Positions 1 through 8,738 are shown, counted from the stretch's first letter. The stretch is DNA of 64,000 nt from an uncultured Chloroflexota bacterium (GCA_937901745.1 CALGSZ010000057.1:132416-196415), one strand, 5' to 3'. Notes: generated by a model from the letters alone, not told the origin. Translations and numbers: made by a program.

Positions 1-296
1 AGAACATCGCTCAGAAGTCCAACGGCTGGTCCGGACTCAACGACAGTCGCTACCAGAACCCGGAGTTCGACGCGCTCTACGAGTCGCTCCTGACCGAAAC
101 TGACCCGGAGCGCGCGGCCGAGACGTTCATCAAGATGAACGACATTCTCATCGACGACATCGCGATCATTCCGATTGTCAACCGCGCGGCGGAGAAGTTC
201 GCCATCGCGAACGGCTTCGTGGAGGAGAACATTGCCGGGAGCCTCTTCGAAGCCCTGTACTGGAACATCGCCAACTGGGTGCGCATCGAGGAATAA
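1..296 (+). CDS. ABC transporter substrate-binding protein, family 5 (C-terminal fragment)
   Basis: Only the last 97 codons are in the window; the frame is open from base 3 to the TAA at 294-296. The fragment contains a YQNPEFDALYE stretch followed by an ERAAETFIKMNDIL helix and an IAIIPIVNR segment. That order is typical of the C-terminal lobe of SBP_bac_5 (dipeptide/oligopeptide/nickel) binding proteins, which capture peptides outside the cell and deliver them to an ABC permease. Its permease genes are not in the window on this side. It is not a close copy of the second binding protein at 46764-48455. A strong hairpin follows the stop, so the operon probably ends here. Confidence 0.85.
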   Translation, partial: NIAQKSNGWSGLNDSRYQNPEFDALYESLLTETDPERAAETFIKMNDILIDDIAIIPIVNRAAEKFAIANGFVEENIAGSLFEALYWNIANWVRIEE

Positions 297-332
297 CGCG
301 CCAGCACGCGAAAGTTCGACCTGAAACGAGCA

Positions 333-362
333 GAGCGGCTCGGGCCAATGCCCGGGCCGCTC
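333..362 (+). terminator. Hairpin after the binding-protein gene
   Basis: GAGCGGCTCGGGC (333-345) pairs with GCCCGGGCCGCTC (350-362) across a CAAT loop. This is a 13-bp stem with one G-U pair, 37 bases after the stop codon. The T run that follows is short (GCGTTTG), so this is a probable but imperfect intrinsic terminator. Confidence 0.6.
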
Positions 363-623
363 ACGCGTTTGCGACGCAGAGTAAAGCGCAAAGACGCGGG
401 AATCGACCTTTTCCTGCGTGTTTGCGCACATGCATTGTTACGAATTTGTTGCGTTCGCCAATCCCGATACACGCGATTGGAATTGCTTGCCTCCTAGGCT
501 GCGGCCCAGGACACGGCGGTGAGGCCCGCGCGTCGCACACCGCACCCGAAGCAGGTACTCGCCAGCCGGTCCTTTCTGACCACGGCTGTAATCGCGGATC
601 AGTCCGCGGATGGGATTTGCTGC

Positions 624-630
624 AAGGAGG
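624..630 (+). promoter_or_regulatory. Ribosome-binding site fixing the nosZ start
   Basis: AAGGAGG, 7 bases before ATG 638, is close to a perfect anti-16S match. It decides between ATG 632 and ATG 638. Confidence 0.75.
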
Positions 631-637
631 CATGCAA

Positions 638-2644
638 ATGGGAAGCGATGAGGTCACCAGCCGCAAGGTCAACCGGAGGGCCGTGCTGATCGGCTCCGCT
701 GCCGGCGTAGCTGGTGCGGCGGTCGCGGCGCCGCTGATCGGGCGGCGGGACGCAGCGGCCGGCCCGATCGAGGACATCGCCGGTCAAATCGCTAACGAGC
801 GCGGCCTGACGCCGGAGGACGTCCGGGCGGCGCTGAAAACGTATGTGCCAAGCGGTCGGTACGACGAGTACTACATCTTCGCTTCCGGTGGGCACTCCGG
901 GCAGGTCCTCGTCCTCGGCGTGCCCTCGATGCGCTTGCTGAAGGTCATTGGTGTCTTTACGCCGGAGCCGTGGCAGGGCCATGGGTTCTCGGACGAGAGC
1001 AAGCGCGTCCTGGAAGGCGGCAACGTCAACGGCAAGCAGATCACCTGGGCGGATACCCACCACCCGGCGCTCTCGGAGACGAACGGCGAGTACGACGGCC
1101 AATTCCTCTTTATCACTGACAAGGCGAACGCGCGCCTGGCGGTGATCGACCTGCGCGACTTCGAGACAAAGCAGATCGTCAAGAACCCGCACATCATCAG
1201 CAACCACGGCGGTGGCTTCGTCACTCCGAACACCGAGTACATCATCGACGGCTCGCAGTACGCCACGCCGGTTGGCTGGAGCTATGCGCCGCTCTCCGAG
1301 TACAAGAACGTCTATCGCGGCGCGATGACCTTCTGGAAGTTCGATCGCGAGGCGGGCCGCGTAGTTCCCGATCAGTCTTTCTCGGTGGAGCTGCCGCCGT
1401 ATTGGCAAGACCTCGCCGACTCCGGCAAGCTCGTCAGCGACGGCTGGATGTTCTCCAACTCCTTCAACACGGAGATGGCCACGGGCGGCATCCTGGAGGG
1501 GCAGCCACCAGTCGAGGCTGCCGCCTCAATGCGCGACATGGACTATCTCACGTTGATCAACTGGCGCAAGGCGGCCGAAGTCTTCGCGGCCGGCAAGGGC
1601 GAAGAGATCAACGGCATGGTGCGCATCCCGCTCTCTGTGGCGGTCGCCGAGGGGCTGATCTACCAAGTGCCCGAGCCGAAGAGCCCGCACGGCGTTGATG
1701 TGACCCCGGACGGGAAGTTCATCGTCGTCGCCGGCAAGCTCGATCCGCACGTCACGATCTACAACTTCGACAAGATCCAGCAGGCCATCGCCGCTGGCAA
1801 CTTTGAGACCGACGAGTTCGGCGTACCGATCCTCCCCTTCGAGGCGTGCGTCGAGGCGCAAGTCGAGGTCGGACTCGGTCCGCTGCACACGCAGTTCGAC
1901 GACAAGGGCTATGCCTACACGAGCCTCTTCCTGGATAGCGCGATCGCGCGCTGGAAGATCGGCAACGAGGGCGATCCCGGCAGCTGGCAGCTCGTCGACA
2001 AGATCCCGGTGCAGTACAACGTCGGCCACTTGAGCGTCGCCGAGGGCGACACTGTCGCGCCGAAGGGCAAGTACCTGATCGCGCTCAACAAGTGGGCGAT
2101 CGACCGCTTCGCTCCGGTGGGACCGCTGCATCCCCAGAACTTCCAGCTGATCGACATCAGCGGCGACACGATGCAGCTCCTCTACGACGGGCCGATCGGT
2201 CTGGGCGAGCCGCACTACGTCCAAGTGATCAGCGCCGACAAGGTCAAGCCGTGGGTGACCTATCCCGAAGTCGGCTGGGACCCGATTTCCCAAGCGAAGA
2301 GCCCGCACGCGGTGGCTCCAGGCTCGGAGGGCATTGTCCGCGACGGCAAGAAGGTCACGATCAACATGACGTCGGTGCGCAGCCACTTCACGCCCGACAT
2401 CATCGAGGTCGAGCAGGGCGACGAGATCGTCTGGAACATCACCAGCATCGAGATGGCCCAGGACGCGACTCACGGCTTCGCGCTGGCGGGCTACAACATC
2501 AACGTCAGCATCGAGCCGGGCGAGGCGACGACTGTGTCCTTCGTTGCCGACACGCCGGGTGTCTACCCCTTCTATTGCGCTGAGTTCTGTTCCGCTCTCC
2601 ACCTGGAGATGATGGGCTACTTCCTCGTCAAGCCCACGCAATAG
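638..2644 (+). CDS. nosZ: Nitrous-oxide reductase NosZ
   Basis: Reduces N2O to N2 outside the membrane, the last step of denitrification. The 668-residue product starts with a twin-arginine-like leader (NRRAVLIG plus an Ala/Gly hydrophobic stretch). A beta-propeller follows with the DTHH copper-site motif near residues 139-142, later SPHGVD and EPHYVQ histidine motifs, and a C-terminal cupredoxin domain. The CuA ligands are all present: His about 612, then CAEFCSALHLEM at 647-658. ATG 638 was chosen because AAGGAGG (624-630) lies 7 bases upstream; ATG 632 is too close to it and the longer frame has no RBS. First gene of the nos operon; two hairpins follow its stop. Confidence 0.97.
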   Translation: MGSDEVTSRKVNRRAVLIGSAAGVAGAAVAAPLIGRRDAAAGPIEDIAGQIANERGLTPEDVRAALKTYVPSGRYDEYYIFASGGHSGQVLVLGVPSMRLLKVIGVFTPEPWQGHGFSDESKRVLEGGNVNGKQITWADTHHPALSETNGEYDGQFLFITDKANARLAVIDLRDFETKQIVKNPHIISNHGGGFVTPNTEYIIDGSQYATPVGWSYAPLSEYKNVYRGAMTFWKFDREAGRVVPDQSFSVELPPYWQDLADSGKLVSDGWMFSNSFNTEMATGGILEGQPPVEAAASMRDMDYLTLINWRKAAEVFAAGKGEEINGMVRIPLSVAVAEGLIYQVPEPKSPHGVDVTPDGKFIVVAGKLDPHVTIYNFDKIQQAIAAGNFETDEFGVPILPFEACVEAQVEVGLGPLHTQFDDKGYAYTSLFLDSAIARWKIGNEGDPGSWQLVDKIPVQYNVGHLSVAEGDTVAPKGKYLIALNKWAIDRFAPVGPLHPQNFQLIDISGDTMQLLYDGPIGLGEPHYVQVISADKVKPWVTYPEVGWDPISQAKSPHAVAPGSEGIVRDGKKVTINMTSVRSHFTPDIIEVEQGDEIVWNITSIEMAQDATHGFALAGYNINVSIEPGEATTVSFVADTPGVYPFYCAEFCSALHLEMMGYFLVKPTQ

Positions 2645-2655
2645 GCGAGGGGAGG

Positions 2656-2699
2656 GGTGGCGTTGCCACCACGGCCGGGGTCCACCGGGATCCCGGCCG
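2656..2699 (+). terminator. Double hairpin between nosZ and the rest of the nos operon
   Basis: Two adjacent inverted repeats follow nosZ. GGTGGC-GTT-GCCACC lies at 2656-2670. CGGCCGGG (2672-2679) pairs with CCCGGCCG (2692-2699), followed by CTCTTTC. They could terminate part of the transcription or protect the nosZ mRNA 3' end, giving more NosZ than assembly factors. The downstream genes are clearly the same functional unit, so full termination is unlikely. Confidence 0.5.
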
Positions 2700-2873
2700 C
2701 TCTTTCATGAGGTCGCGCCTCGTTCGTCTCGCCCGCAATCTCTTGCAACGAAACTGTGACGGCCGCAAGCCCGATGGCACGACCCCTTTACGCCCCCCTG
2801 ACTACCCTGCGACGCAAGGACGAGGACGATGAAGCGTCAATCCGTCCGTAACGATGAGGTTTAGGAGGTCGCC

Positions 2874-3536
2874 ATGGTTGCCACGCCTCAGCCGAGTGCC
2901 GCCGCGAGCAGCGCCGCTCCCGCTCGTCGCGCTTCCGCGATTTCCCTCGCGAGACTGCGCTGGCGCCATCTCGAGTTGCCGTTGCTCTCCCTGGCAGCCG
3001 CGCTGCTGATCGTCTCGATCGCGCTGCCGTATTGGCACCTGACACTCCACGCTCCCCAGTATCCGCAAGGCCTGACGATCGATGTCTACGTCTACAAGAT
3101 GGAGCCGCTGCGGAACGTGCGTGAGGTGGACAATCTCAACCACTACATCGGCATGATCCCGCTCACCGACGCGGCGACGATCGAGCGCAAGATCTCGCGC
3201 TTCGCGATTCCGGTGCTTGCGGCTATGGCGATCGCCTCGTTCTGGCTGCGGGGCCGGTGGCGGACGCTGGCTCGCGTGCCGATGGTCATCTACCCGGTGG
3301 TCTTCGTCGCCGATCTCTTCGCCTGGCTGTATTACGCTGGCCACTCCCTCGATCCGCACGCTCCGCTGAGCAGCTCGATCAAGGAGTTCACTCCGCGCCT
3401 TTATGGCACGGGCATCATCGGGCAGTTCAGCACCAAGGCAAGCTTCGAGCCTGGCTTCTGGCTGGCCGTCGCTGCCGCCGTGATCGTCCTCGTGGTGATG
3501 CTGCTCGGGCGGAGAAGCAGAGATGCGGCGCGCTAG
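2874..3536 (+). CDS. Membrane protein of nos clusters (NosB-like)
   Basis: A 220-residue integral membrane protein with a Ser/Ala-rich N terminus. It has a membrane segment near residues 40-58, an extracytoplasmic loop, two more segments around 104-150 and a last one near 195-213. The loop has a YPQGLTIDVY stretch and an LNHYIGM motif, which I associate with the membrane protein found next to clade-II-type nosZ genes. Its exact role is not established; help with NosZ maturation or electron transfer is a guess. TTTAGGAGG sits just before the ATG. It overlaps nosD by 14 bases, so the two are translationally coupled. The NosB name is tentative. Confidence 0.7.
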   Translation: MVATPQPSAAASSAAPARRASAISLARLRWRHLELPLLSLAAALLIVSIALPYWHLTLHAPQYPQGLTIDVYVYKMEPLRNVREVDNLNHYIGMIPLTDAATIERKISRFAIPVLAAMAIASFWLRGRWRTLARVPMVIYPVVFVADLFAWLYYAGHSLDPHAPLSSSIKEFTPRLYGTGIIGQFSTKASFEPGFWLAVAAAVIVLVVMLLGRRSRDAAR

Positions 3537-4995
3537 CGCGTTCGGCCGGTTCGGGAGAGCGATCGCCATCGCTGTTGCCGCCCTGGTGACGGTTGGAGGA
3601 GCGCCGCTCTCGCTCGCCGCAGCCGAGACGGAGACGATGACGGTCTGCCCGACCTGCGAAATCTCGTCTCTCGCCGAGGCGATCGCCTCCGCGCCGGCCG
3701 GCGCTCGGGTCGAAGTGCACGGTGGCGTCTATCCCGGCGGTCTGGTGATCGAGAAGCCGGTGACGCTTGTCGGCATTGATGGGCCGGTGATCGACGGCGG
3801 CGGGAGCGGAACGCTCCTGCAGGTGCGCGGCGCTGAAGTGGCAATCGAAGGGTTCACGTTCCGCGCGACCGGCAGCAACCACGACCGGGAGGACGCGGCG
3901 ATCGTCTTCGATGGCGGCCGGGCAGTGATCACCGGCAACCGCATCGAGGATGCGCTCTTCGGCATTTATCTCAAGCAAGCGCACGGCAGCATCGTCCGCG
4001 ACAACGTGATCCTCGCCAAGCAGGTCGACGTCGCGATGCGCGGCGACGGGATCAAGGTTTGGTACAGCAACGACACGCTGATCGAGAACAACGTCGCCCA
4101 AGACGGCCGTGACGTCATCCTCTGGTACGCGAACGGCGGGACGGTCCGGGGCAACGATTTCGACCGGAACCGCTATGGCCTCCACCTGATGTTCAGCAAC
4201 GGCATCCGCATCGAGGGGAACTCGCTGGACGAGAACTCGATCGGTCTCTACGTCATGTACGGGCGCGACATCACGATCGTCGGCAATTCCCTTTCGAACA
4301 ATCACGGTCCGAGCGGTGGCGGTCTCGGCTTCAAGGACGTCGACAACGCGGTCGTGGAGGGGAATCGCTTTGTCGCCAATCAAATCGGCGCGCAGGTCGA
4401 CACATCGCCGGTTCAGCCCGGTGTCGAGAATCTTTGGCGCGGCAACGTCTTCGCGTTCAACGATATCGGGATCGGCCTGACTCCCTCAGTTCGACATAAC
4501 ATCTTCACTGAGAATTCCTTCATCGACAACACCGAGCATGTCTCGGTCCTTGGCCGCGGGCAGTTACGAGACCTGACCTGGGCTGTAGACGGCCGGGGCA
4601 ATTACTGGAGCGACTACGCCGGCTACGACGCCGACGGCGATGGCGTGGGCGACCGGCCATACCGATCGCAGCGACTCTTCGAGTCGTTGATGGACGAGCG
4701 GCCCGTGCTGCGCCTCTTCCAATTCAGCCCGGCCGCGCTGGCGCTGGACTTCGCCGCGAAAGCGTTCCCGGAAGTTCGCCCGGAGACGAAGTTCGAGGAT
4801 CCGGCGCCGTTGATGCAGGCGCCGCGGTCACCGTACCTGCCGCCGGTCGCCGCCGCTCCAACTGGCTCTCGGCTGGCGCTCGGCGTTGCCAGCTCGTTGG
4901 CGCTCATCGCGAGCCTGGCGGTCGTTCTGCGGCTGCGGCCTGTGTTCTCGACGGCGAAGCGTGGCTCGCGGCCGGCTTACGCGCTGGGAGGGTAG
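3523..4995 (+). CDS. nosD: NosD, periplasmic copper-site assembly protein
   Basis: NosD is needed with NosF and NosY to build the CuZ centre of NosZ. The 490-residue protein starts with a signal peptide (hydrophobic Ala/Val core, cleavage near AAAETE). A long right-handed beta-helix of carbohydrate-binding/CASH repeats follows, with recurring N-N-x-I/V and GxxLxxSNGxxIxGN patterns from about residue 90 to 330. It ends with a GNYWSDYAGYDADGDGVGD segment and a C-terminal membrane helix near 448-472. A CPTC motif near residues 42-45 could bind metal. It overlaps the upstream gene and is followed 3 bases later by nosF. Confidence 0.93.
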   Translation: MRRASAFGRFGRAIAIAVAALVTVGGAPLSLAAAETETMTVCPTCEISSLAEAIASAPAGARVEVHGGVYPGGLVIEKPVTLVGIDGPVIDGGGSGTLLQVRGAEVAIEGFTFRATGSNHDREDAAIVFDGGRAVITGNRIEDALFGIYLKQAHGSIVRDNVILAKQVDVAMRGDGIKVWYSNDTLIENNVAQDGRDVILWYANGGTVRGNDFDRNRYGLHLMFSNGIRIEGNSLDENSIGLYVMYGRDITIVGNSLSNNHGPSGGGLGFKDVDNAVVEGNRFVANQIGAQVDTSPVQPGVENLWRGNVFAFNDIGIGLTPSVRHNIFTENSFIDNTEHVSVLGRGQLRDLTWAVDGRGNYWSDYAGYDADGDGVGDRPYRSQRLFESLMDERPVLRLFQFSPAALALDFAAKAFPEVRPETKFEDPAPLMQAPRSPYLPPVAAAPTGSRLALGVASSLALIASLAVVLRLRPVFSTAKRGSRPAYALGG

Positions 4996-4998
4996 ACG

Positions 4999-5889
4999 AT
5001 GGAGCCACGGCGAGAAGATACGGAGACGAACGGGAGTGCGCTCCTGGCGCGCGACGTGACGAAACGGTACGGCTCGGTCGCCGCGCTCTCCGGCGTCAGC
5101 TTCGACATCGGGCCCGGCGAGGCGGTCGCGCTCTGGGGACCGAACGGGGCCGGCAAGACGACGATCCTGCGCTGCATCCTCGGCCTGGCGCGCTATACCG
5201 GCGAGATACGCGTCGAGGGGCACGATCCACGACGGGACGGCCGGGCAGTGCGCCGCGCTATCGGCTACGTGCCGCAGAGCTTGCCGGTCTCCCCGATGAC
5301 CGTTGGCGAGATGGTCTCCTTCGTTGCCGCGCTGAAGCGGACGGAGCGGGACGCCGCGATGGAGCGGCTCGCTTCCCTCGGCATTGCCGACCAGCGGGAC
5401 AAAGCAATTTCAGCGCTCTCCGGCGGCATGAAGCAGCGCCTGGCGCTGGCGCTCGCGCTCATCGGCTCGCCACGCATCCTCCTGCTAGACGAGCCGACCG
5501 CGAACCTCGATGCCCGAGGCCGCGCAGAATTGCTCGATCTGCTGAGCGGGCTCAACCGCGAAGGCTTGACGATCCTCTTCTCCTCCCACCGCCCGGACGA
5601 CGTGCTCGCGCTGGCGCAGCGGATCTTGATGATCGAGCGCGGCAAGGTGCAACGCGACGCGACGCCGGCGCAGTTCCGGGAAGCGCTCGGCGCGGCCAAC
5701 CTGGTCGTGGCGCTCAAGAACGGGCATCTCCGCGAGGCGGTCGAGACGCTGGTTGGCCTTGGTTACGAGGCGACGGGAAGCGGTCACGTCTTGACCGTGC
5801 AAATCCCCGTCCGGGAGAAGGCGCGAGTCATCAGCCACCTGGCACGGCAAGGCATCGAGATTGACGACTTCGAAATGGAGCGGCTGTGA
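4999..5889 (+). CDS. nosF: NosF, ABC transporter ATPase
   Basis: ATP-binding subunit of the NosDFY maturation transporter. At 296 residues it has a complete nucleotide-binding domain: Walker A GPNGAGKTT (47-55), Q-loop VPQS, signature LSGGMKQR (140-147), Walker B ILLLDEP (160-166) and the switch His in SSHRPDD. A C-terminal extension of about 90 residues follows, as in other drug/copper-type ATPases. It starts 3 bases after nosD, and its TGA overlaps the nosY ATG (TGATG). The position between nosD and nosY makes the assignment firm. Confidence 0.94.
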   Translation: MEPRREDTETNGSALLARDVTKRYGSVAALSGVSFDIGPGEAVALWGPNGAGKTTILRCILGLARYTGEIRVEGHDPRRDGRAVRRAIGYVPQSLPVSPMTVGEMVSFVAALKRTERDAAMERLASLGIADQRDKAISALSGGMKQRLALALALIGSPRILLLDEPTANLDARGRAELLDLLSGLNREGLTILFSSHRPDDVLALAQRILMIERGKVQRDATPAQFREALGAANLVVALKNGHLREAVETLVGLGYEATGSGHVLTVQIPVREKARVISHLARQGIEIDDFEMERL

Positions 5890-6719
5890 TGGACGGGACG
5901 ATTGTCGCCGCGATTGCGGCCAGAGAGGCGCGGGCCGCCGTGCGCAGCAAGTGGTTCGTGCTCTATGCCGTGCTCTTCGCGGTCCTCAGCGTGGGGTTCT
6001 CGATCGTCGCGATGGGTGGATCGCCGCTGACCGGCGAGCCGGGCTTCGGTCGGACGTCGGCGGGGCTGCTCAACCTGATGCTGCTGATGGTCCCGCTGAT
6101 CGGATTGACCGTCGGCGCGCAATCGCTCGTCGGTGAGCGCCAGGACCAGAGCCTGGAGTATCTGCTCGCGCAACCCGTCTCCGCGGCGGAAGTCTTTCTC
6201 GGCAAGTATCTTGGCGCGGCGTTGTCCTTGGTCGTGACGCTTCTGCTCGGGTTCGGCTGCGCCGGAACTGTCTTGGCGATCCGGGGTGGCTCGGCTGGCG
6301 TCGGCGACTTCGCCTTGCTGGTGGCGTTGACGCTTCTGCTCGGCCTCGGCGCGCTCAGCCTCGGATACCTCATCTCGAGCTTCACAGCGCAGATGTCGGC
6401 CGCGCTCGGCATTGCCATCACGCTCTGGCTCGCGTTCGTGATCGTCGGCGATCTCGGTCTCATGGGAAGCGCGATGGTCATGGACCTCAGTCCGGAGACG
6501 CTGCTGACGCTGACGCTCCTCAATCCGCTCGATGTCTACAAGCTGCTCAGCGTCGACCAGCTCCAGGCCTCGCTCGACGTGCTCGGACCGGCTGGCGCCT
6601 ACGCGATGGAGCGATTCGGCCGCGCGCTCGTCCCGACGCTCCTCGGGGTGCTGGCGCTCTGGGTGCTGGCGCCGCTGCCGGTCGGTTACCGGCTCTTCAC
6701 ACGGACGGACGTGCGATGA
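5889..6719 (+). CDS. nosY: NosY, ABC-2-type permease
   Basis: Membrane subunit of the NosDFY complex, 276 residues with six predicted hydrophobic segments. The N-terminal stretch (IVAAIAAREARAAVRSKWF) is typical of ABC-2 permeases, and GERQDQSLEYLLAQPVS is the conserved cytoplasmic loop seen in NosY. ATG 5889 overlaps the nosF stop; a GTG one codon earlier is also possible. The gene ends overlapping nosL (ATGA). The transported cargo is thought to be a sulfur or copper species for CuZ assembly; that comes from the family, not from this sequence. Confidence 0.93.
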   Translation: MDGTIVAAIAAREARAAVRSKWFVLYAVLFAVLSVGFSIVAMGGSPLTGEPGFGRTSAGLLNLMLLMVPLIGLTVGAQSLVGERQDQSLEYLLAQPVSAAEVFLGKYLGAALSLVVTLLLGFGCAGTVLAIRGGSAGVGDFALLVALTLLLGLGALSLGYLISSFTAQMSAALGIAITLWLAFVIVGDLGLMGSAMVMDLSPETLLTLTLLNPLDVYKLLSVDQLQASLDVLGPAGAYAMERFGRALVPTLLGVLALWVLAPLPVGYRLFTRTDVR

Positions 6720-7174
6720 TCACGCGGCGCATGCTGATAATCGGCATGACTTCACTACTCTTGACTGGCTGCCGCAAGCGAGCCAGCGCGAACGATCCGC
6801 CGAAAATCTCCTACGGCAAAGATGTTTGCGCTCGGTGCCGCATGATCATTTCAGAAGAGCGGCACGCCGGCGGGCTCGTCGACAAGGACGGGGAAGCCTC
6901 GCTCTTCGACGATACCGGCGAGCTGATCGCCCAGGTACAGGAAGAGGGGCTCGGCGAACGCCGCGTCTGGGTGCACGATTACGAGAGCCGGGAATGGATC
7001 GACGGAACCACCGCATTCTACGTTGTGGACGACTTCATGACGCCGATGGGAACGGGCGTGGTCGCGGTGGCAGAGCGCGATGCCGCCGATCGCTTGGCGA
7101 ACGAGCAGGGAGGACGCGTTATGACTTGGCAGGAGATGCTGGAGCATTGGAGAATAGCGCGGACGATGGGCTGA
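6716..7174 (+). CDS. nosL: NosL, copper-binding lipoprotein
   Basis: Delivers Cu(I) to apo-NosZ. The 152-residue product has a short N-terminal signal with lipobox LLTGC, so Cys19 is the likely lipidated residue. The mature protein has a VCARCRM motif (Cys38, Cys41, Met43); Cys/Met residues of this kind bind copper in NosL proteins. It has the family pattern of HAGG near 51 and FYVVDDFMTPMGTG near 99. It overlaps nosY by four bases, which shows operon membership. Confidence 0.93.
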   Translation: MITRRMLIIGMTSLLLTGCRKRASANDPPKISYGKDVCARCRMIISEERHAGGLVDKDGEASLFDDTGELIAQVQEEGLGERRVWVHDYESREWIDGTTAFYVVDDFMTPMGTGVVAVAERDAADRLANEQGGRVMTWQEMLEHWRIARTMG

Positions 7175-7209
7175 TTGATCCTCTGCAACCTGTGGGGAGG
7201 GGACGCTCG

Positions 7210-7797
7210 GTGATCAGGAGGGGAATGCTCCTCATTACGATTGTGGCGGTCGCCATACTCGGCGCGTGTGGCGAACCAGACGACGAGGTCGAGCCGACAG
7301 TAACGCGGATACCGGTCGAGGGCGCGCCGGGAGCATCGCCGACCGCCGAGGGAGCGCCACCCGCTCCGTCACCGGAAGTGCCGGCAGATGGGTCGCCGGT
7401 CGCATCTCCCGCAACATCTCCTGTGGCATCTCCAGTCGCGTCTCCTGGCGCCTCGCCTGAAGCACCTGCCGAGACGCCGGCCGCGCCCGATGAAGGCGAC
7501 GGTGGCGTCGTCGGTGATGTTGAGCGAGGCCGGCAGCTCGCGGCGCAGTGCCTTGGCTGCCACTCCACGGACGGCTCGCAGCTGGTCGGTCCGACCTGGC
7601 TGGGGCTGTATGGCAGCGAGCGCGAGCTGGAGAGCGGCGAGACGGTCATCGCGGACGAGGCGTACATCCGCCAGTCGATCGTCGATCCCACGTCGCAGAT
7701 CGTGAAGGGGTATCCGCCGGCGATGCCGCCGTTCGCGACCCTGACCGATCAGCAGATCGCGGATCTCATCGAGTACATCAAGTCCCTGAGCCAGTAA
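7210..7797 (+). CDS. Lipoprotein cytochrome c with Pro/Ser-rich linker
   Basis: Probable electron donor to NosZ. GTG 7210 was chosen because GGGGAGGGG ends 7 bases upstream; ATG 7225 is the alternative. The 195-residue product has a hydrophobic leader with lipobox ILGAC, a low-complexity tether of about 75 residues built from SPVAS/SPATS-type repeats, then a class-I cytochrome c domain. Its haem motif is CLGCH at 114-118, and a Met in PPAMPPF is the likely sixth ligand. It follows nosL by 35 bases. No other c-type cytochrome, nosR or nosG/H gene lies in the operon. Confidence 0.9.
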   Translation: MIRRGMLLITIVAVAILGACGEPDDEVEPTVTRIPVEGAPGASPTAEGAPPAPSPEVPADGSPVASPATSPVASPVASPGASPEAPAETPAAPDEGDGGVVGDVERGRQLAAQCLGCHSTDGSQLVGPTWLGLYGSERELESGETVIADEAYIRQSIVDPTSQIVKGYPPAMPPFATLTDQQIADLIEYIKSLSQ

Positions 7798-7891
7798 CAA
7801 GCAGGTGTCGCTGCCTCGCGTGCGGGAAACGAAGAGCCCCGTACGCGAGGCTTGGCTTAGGTAGTCAGCAACAGAAATCAAGTCCATGGCG

Positions 7892-7916
7892 ACGGCCACC
7901 GACATTGGGTGGCCGT
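7892..7916 (+). terminator. Hairpin downstream of the nos operon
   Basis: ACGGCCACC (7892-7900) pairs perfectly with GGTGGCCGT (7908-7916) over a 7-base loop, followed by CCTTCGTTG. It lies about 95 bases after the cytochrome stop and faces the convergent yccF-like gene. The T run is weak, so it may act on either strand. Confidence 0.55.
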
Positions 7917-8066
7917 CCTTCGTTGTCGCAGGAGGCTCGGTCCCGTACCCGACCCAACCTCAGGGATGAGCCACTCAGCATCAGAAAACTGGCGCTGCGC
8001 CCTACTCCATGTTGATCGAGACTCGTTACCGCTCTCGTAAACCCCAAACGATGCCGGAAGGTCAGC

Positions 8067-8738
8067 TCAATTGCGCTGCAGTGTGATGACCGCGCTCGTG
8101 CGATTGAACATCCACAGCCCGAGTGGCAGCAGGAGGACTGTCACGCTCGCCAGCCATGCTGCCACTAGCCAGACGGCGCCAAGCCAAAGCCCGATGAAGA
8201 GGAAGTACGGCGCACGAATCCACCAAGGCCGTTGCTCCACGCCAGTGCGTCCAATGACGATTGCTTGGCCTTGGGAGATCACGTCCAGATTCTCTGTGCG
8301 TTGGAGCAGCGTCAGTGCCCAGGGGACGCGGTTGAGGAGCCAAAATGTGAGCGGAAGACCGATCACGGTGATGGCGAAGGCGTAGGCGAAGCCGATCATC
8401 CAAGCAGTAAGCCACCAGCCAATTGACAAGTACCAGACGGCGCGGACGATAAACGGATATTGCTTGGTGCCCGTGTCTCGGATGATGACCGGAGTCGTGG
8501 ATACGTTCACGTTGATGGACGCTGGTGTTGGCCCCGTCACCGCTCCGGAGAATTGCGGAAAGCCGAATTGATGCTGCGGTTGCTGCGAATACTCGAATGG
8601 CCGAGTCTCGTTCTCCGGATGTGACGCTATGGCCGCGTTGGGTGAGCCGCACGAGGGGCAGAACCGGTCGCCGGGCGTGAGTGTGAAGCCGCAAATGCGG
8701 CATGTTAGGGCTGTCGTCAGGCTGGACATTGACTCCAC
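8067..8738 (-). CDS. Zinc-ribbon YccF-domain membrane protein
   Basis: Function unknown. The 223-residue protein starts with a double-CxxC zinc ribbon (CRICG near 13-17 and CPSCG near 27-31), then a Pro/Gln-rich linker. Two YccF-type repeats follow, each an aromatic-rich pair of membrane helices: WYLSIGWWLTAW / LPLTFWLLNRVP and FLFIGLWLGAVW / LPLGLWMFNRTS. YccF domains are small inner-membrane modules of unknown role. It stands alone and is convergent with the nos operon. A likely extended -10 (TGATAGAAT) lies 120 bases upstream. ATG 8738 could be replaced by ATG 8729. Confidence 0.85.
   Translation of the reverse strand: MESMSSLTTALTCRICGFTLTPGDRFCPSCGSPNAAIASHPENETRPFEYSQQPQHQFGFPQFSGAVTGPTPASINVNVSTTPVIIRDTGTKQYPFIVRAVWYLSIGWWLTAWMIGFAYAFAITVIGLPLTFWLLNRVPWALTLLQRTENLDVISQGQAIVIGRTGVEQRPWWIRAPYFLFIGLWLGAVWLVAAWLASVTVLLLPLGLWMFNRTSAVITLQRN

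Larger units (their letters stand above)
297..637. other. Intergenic region upstream of nosZ
   Basis: This 341-base gap holds the terminator-like hairpin at 333-362 and then the nosZ leader. An open frame runs back from nosZ to about 422, but it lacks a ribosome-binding site and its translation does not look like protein. The 430-500 stretch is a little more AT-rich (TTGTTACG, TTGTTGCG) and may carry the nos promoter. I could not identify a clear -35/-10 pair or an FNR-type box. Confidence 0.5.

Noticed and set aside
422..637. Longer start for nosZ at 422
   Set aside because: No RBS, non-protein-like sequence, and a strong RBS with a Tat-like leader at 638.
1526..2641. A 371-residue minus-strand frame inside nosZ
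   Set aside because: Antisense shadow of nosZ; nosZ has all catalytic motifs, the shadow none.
7865..8047. Small minus-strand frame of 60 codons
   Set aside because: It crosses the nos terminator hairpin and has no RBS or recognisable sequence.
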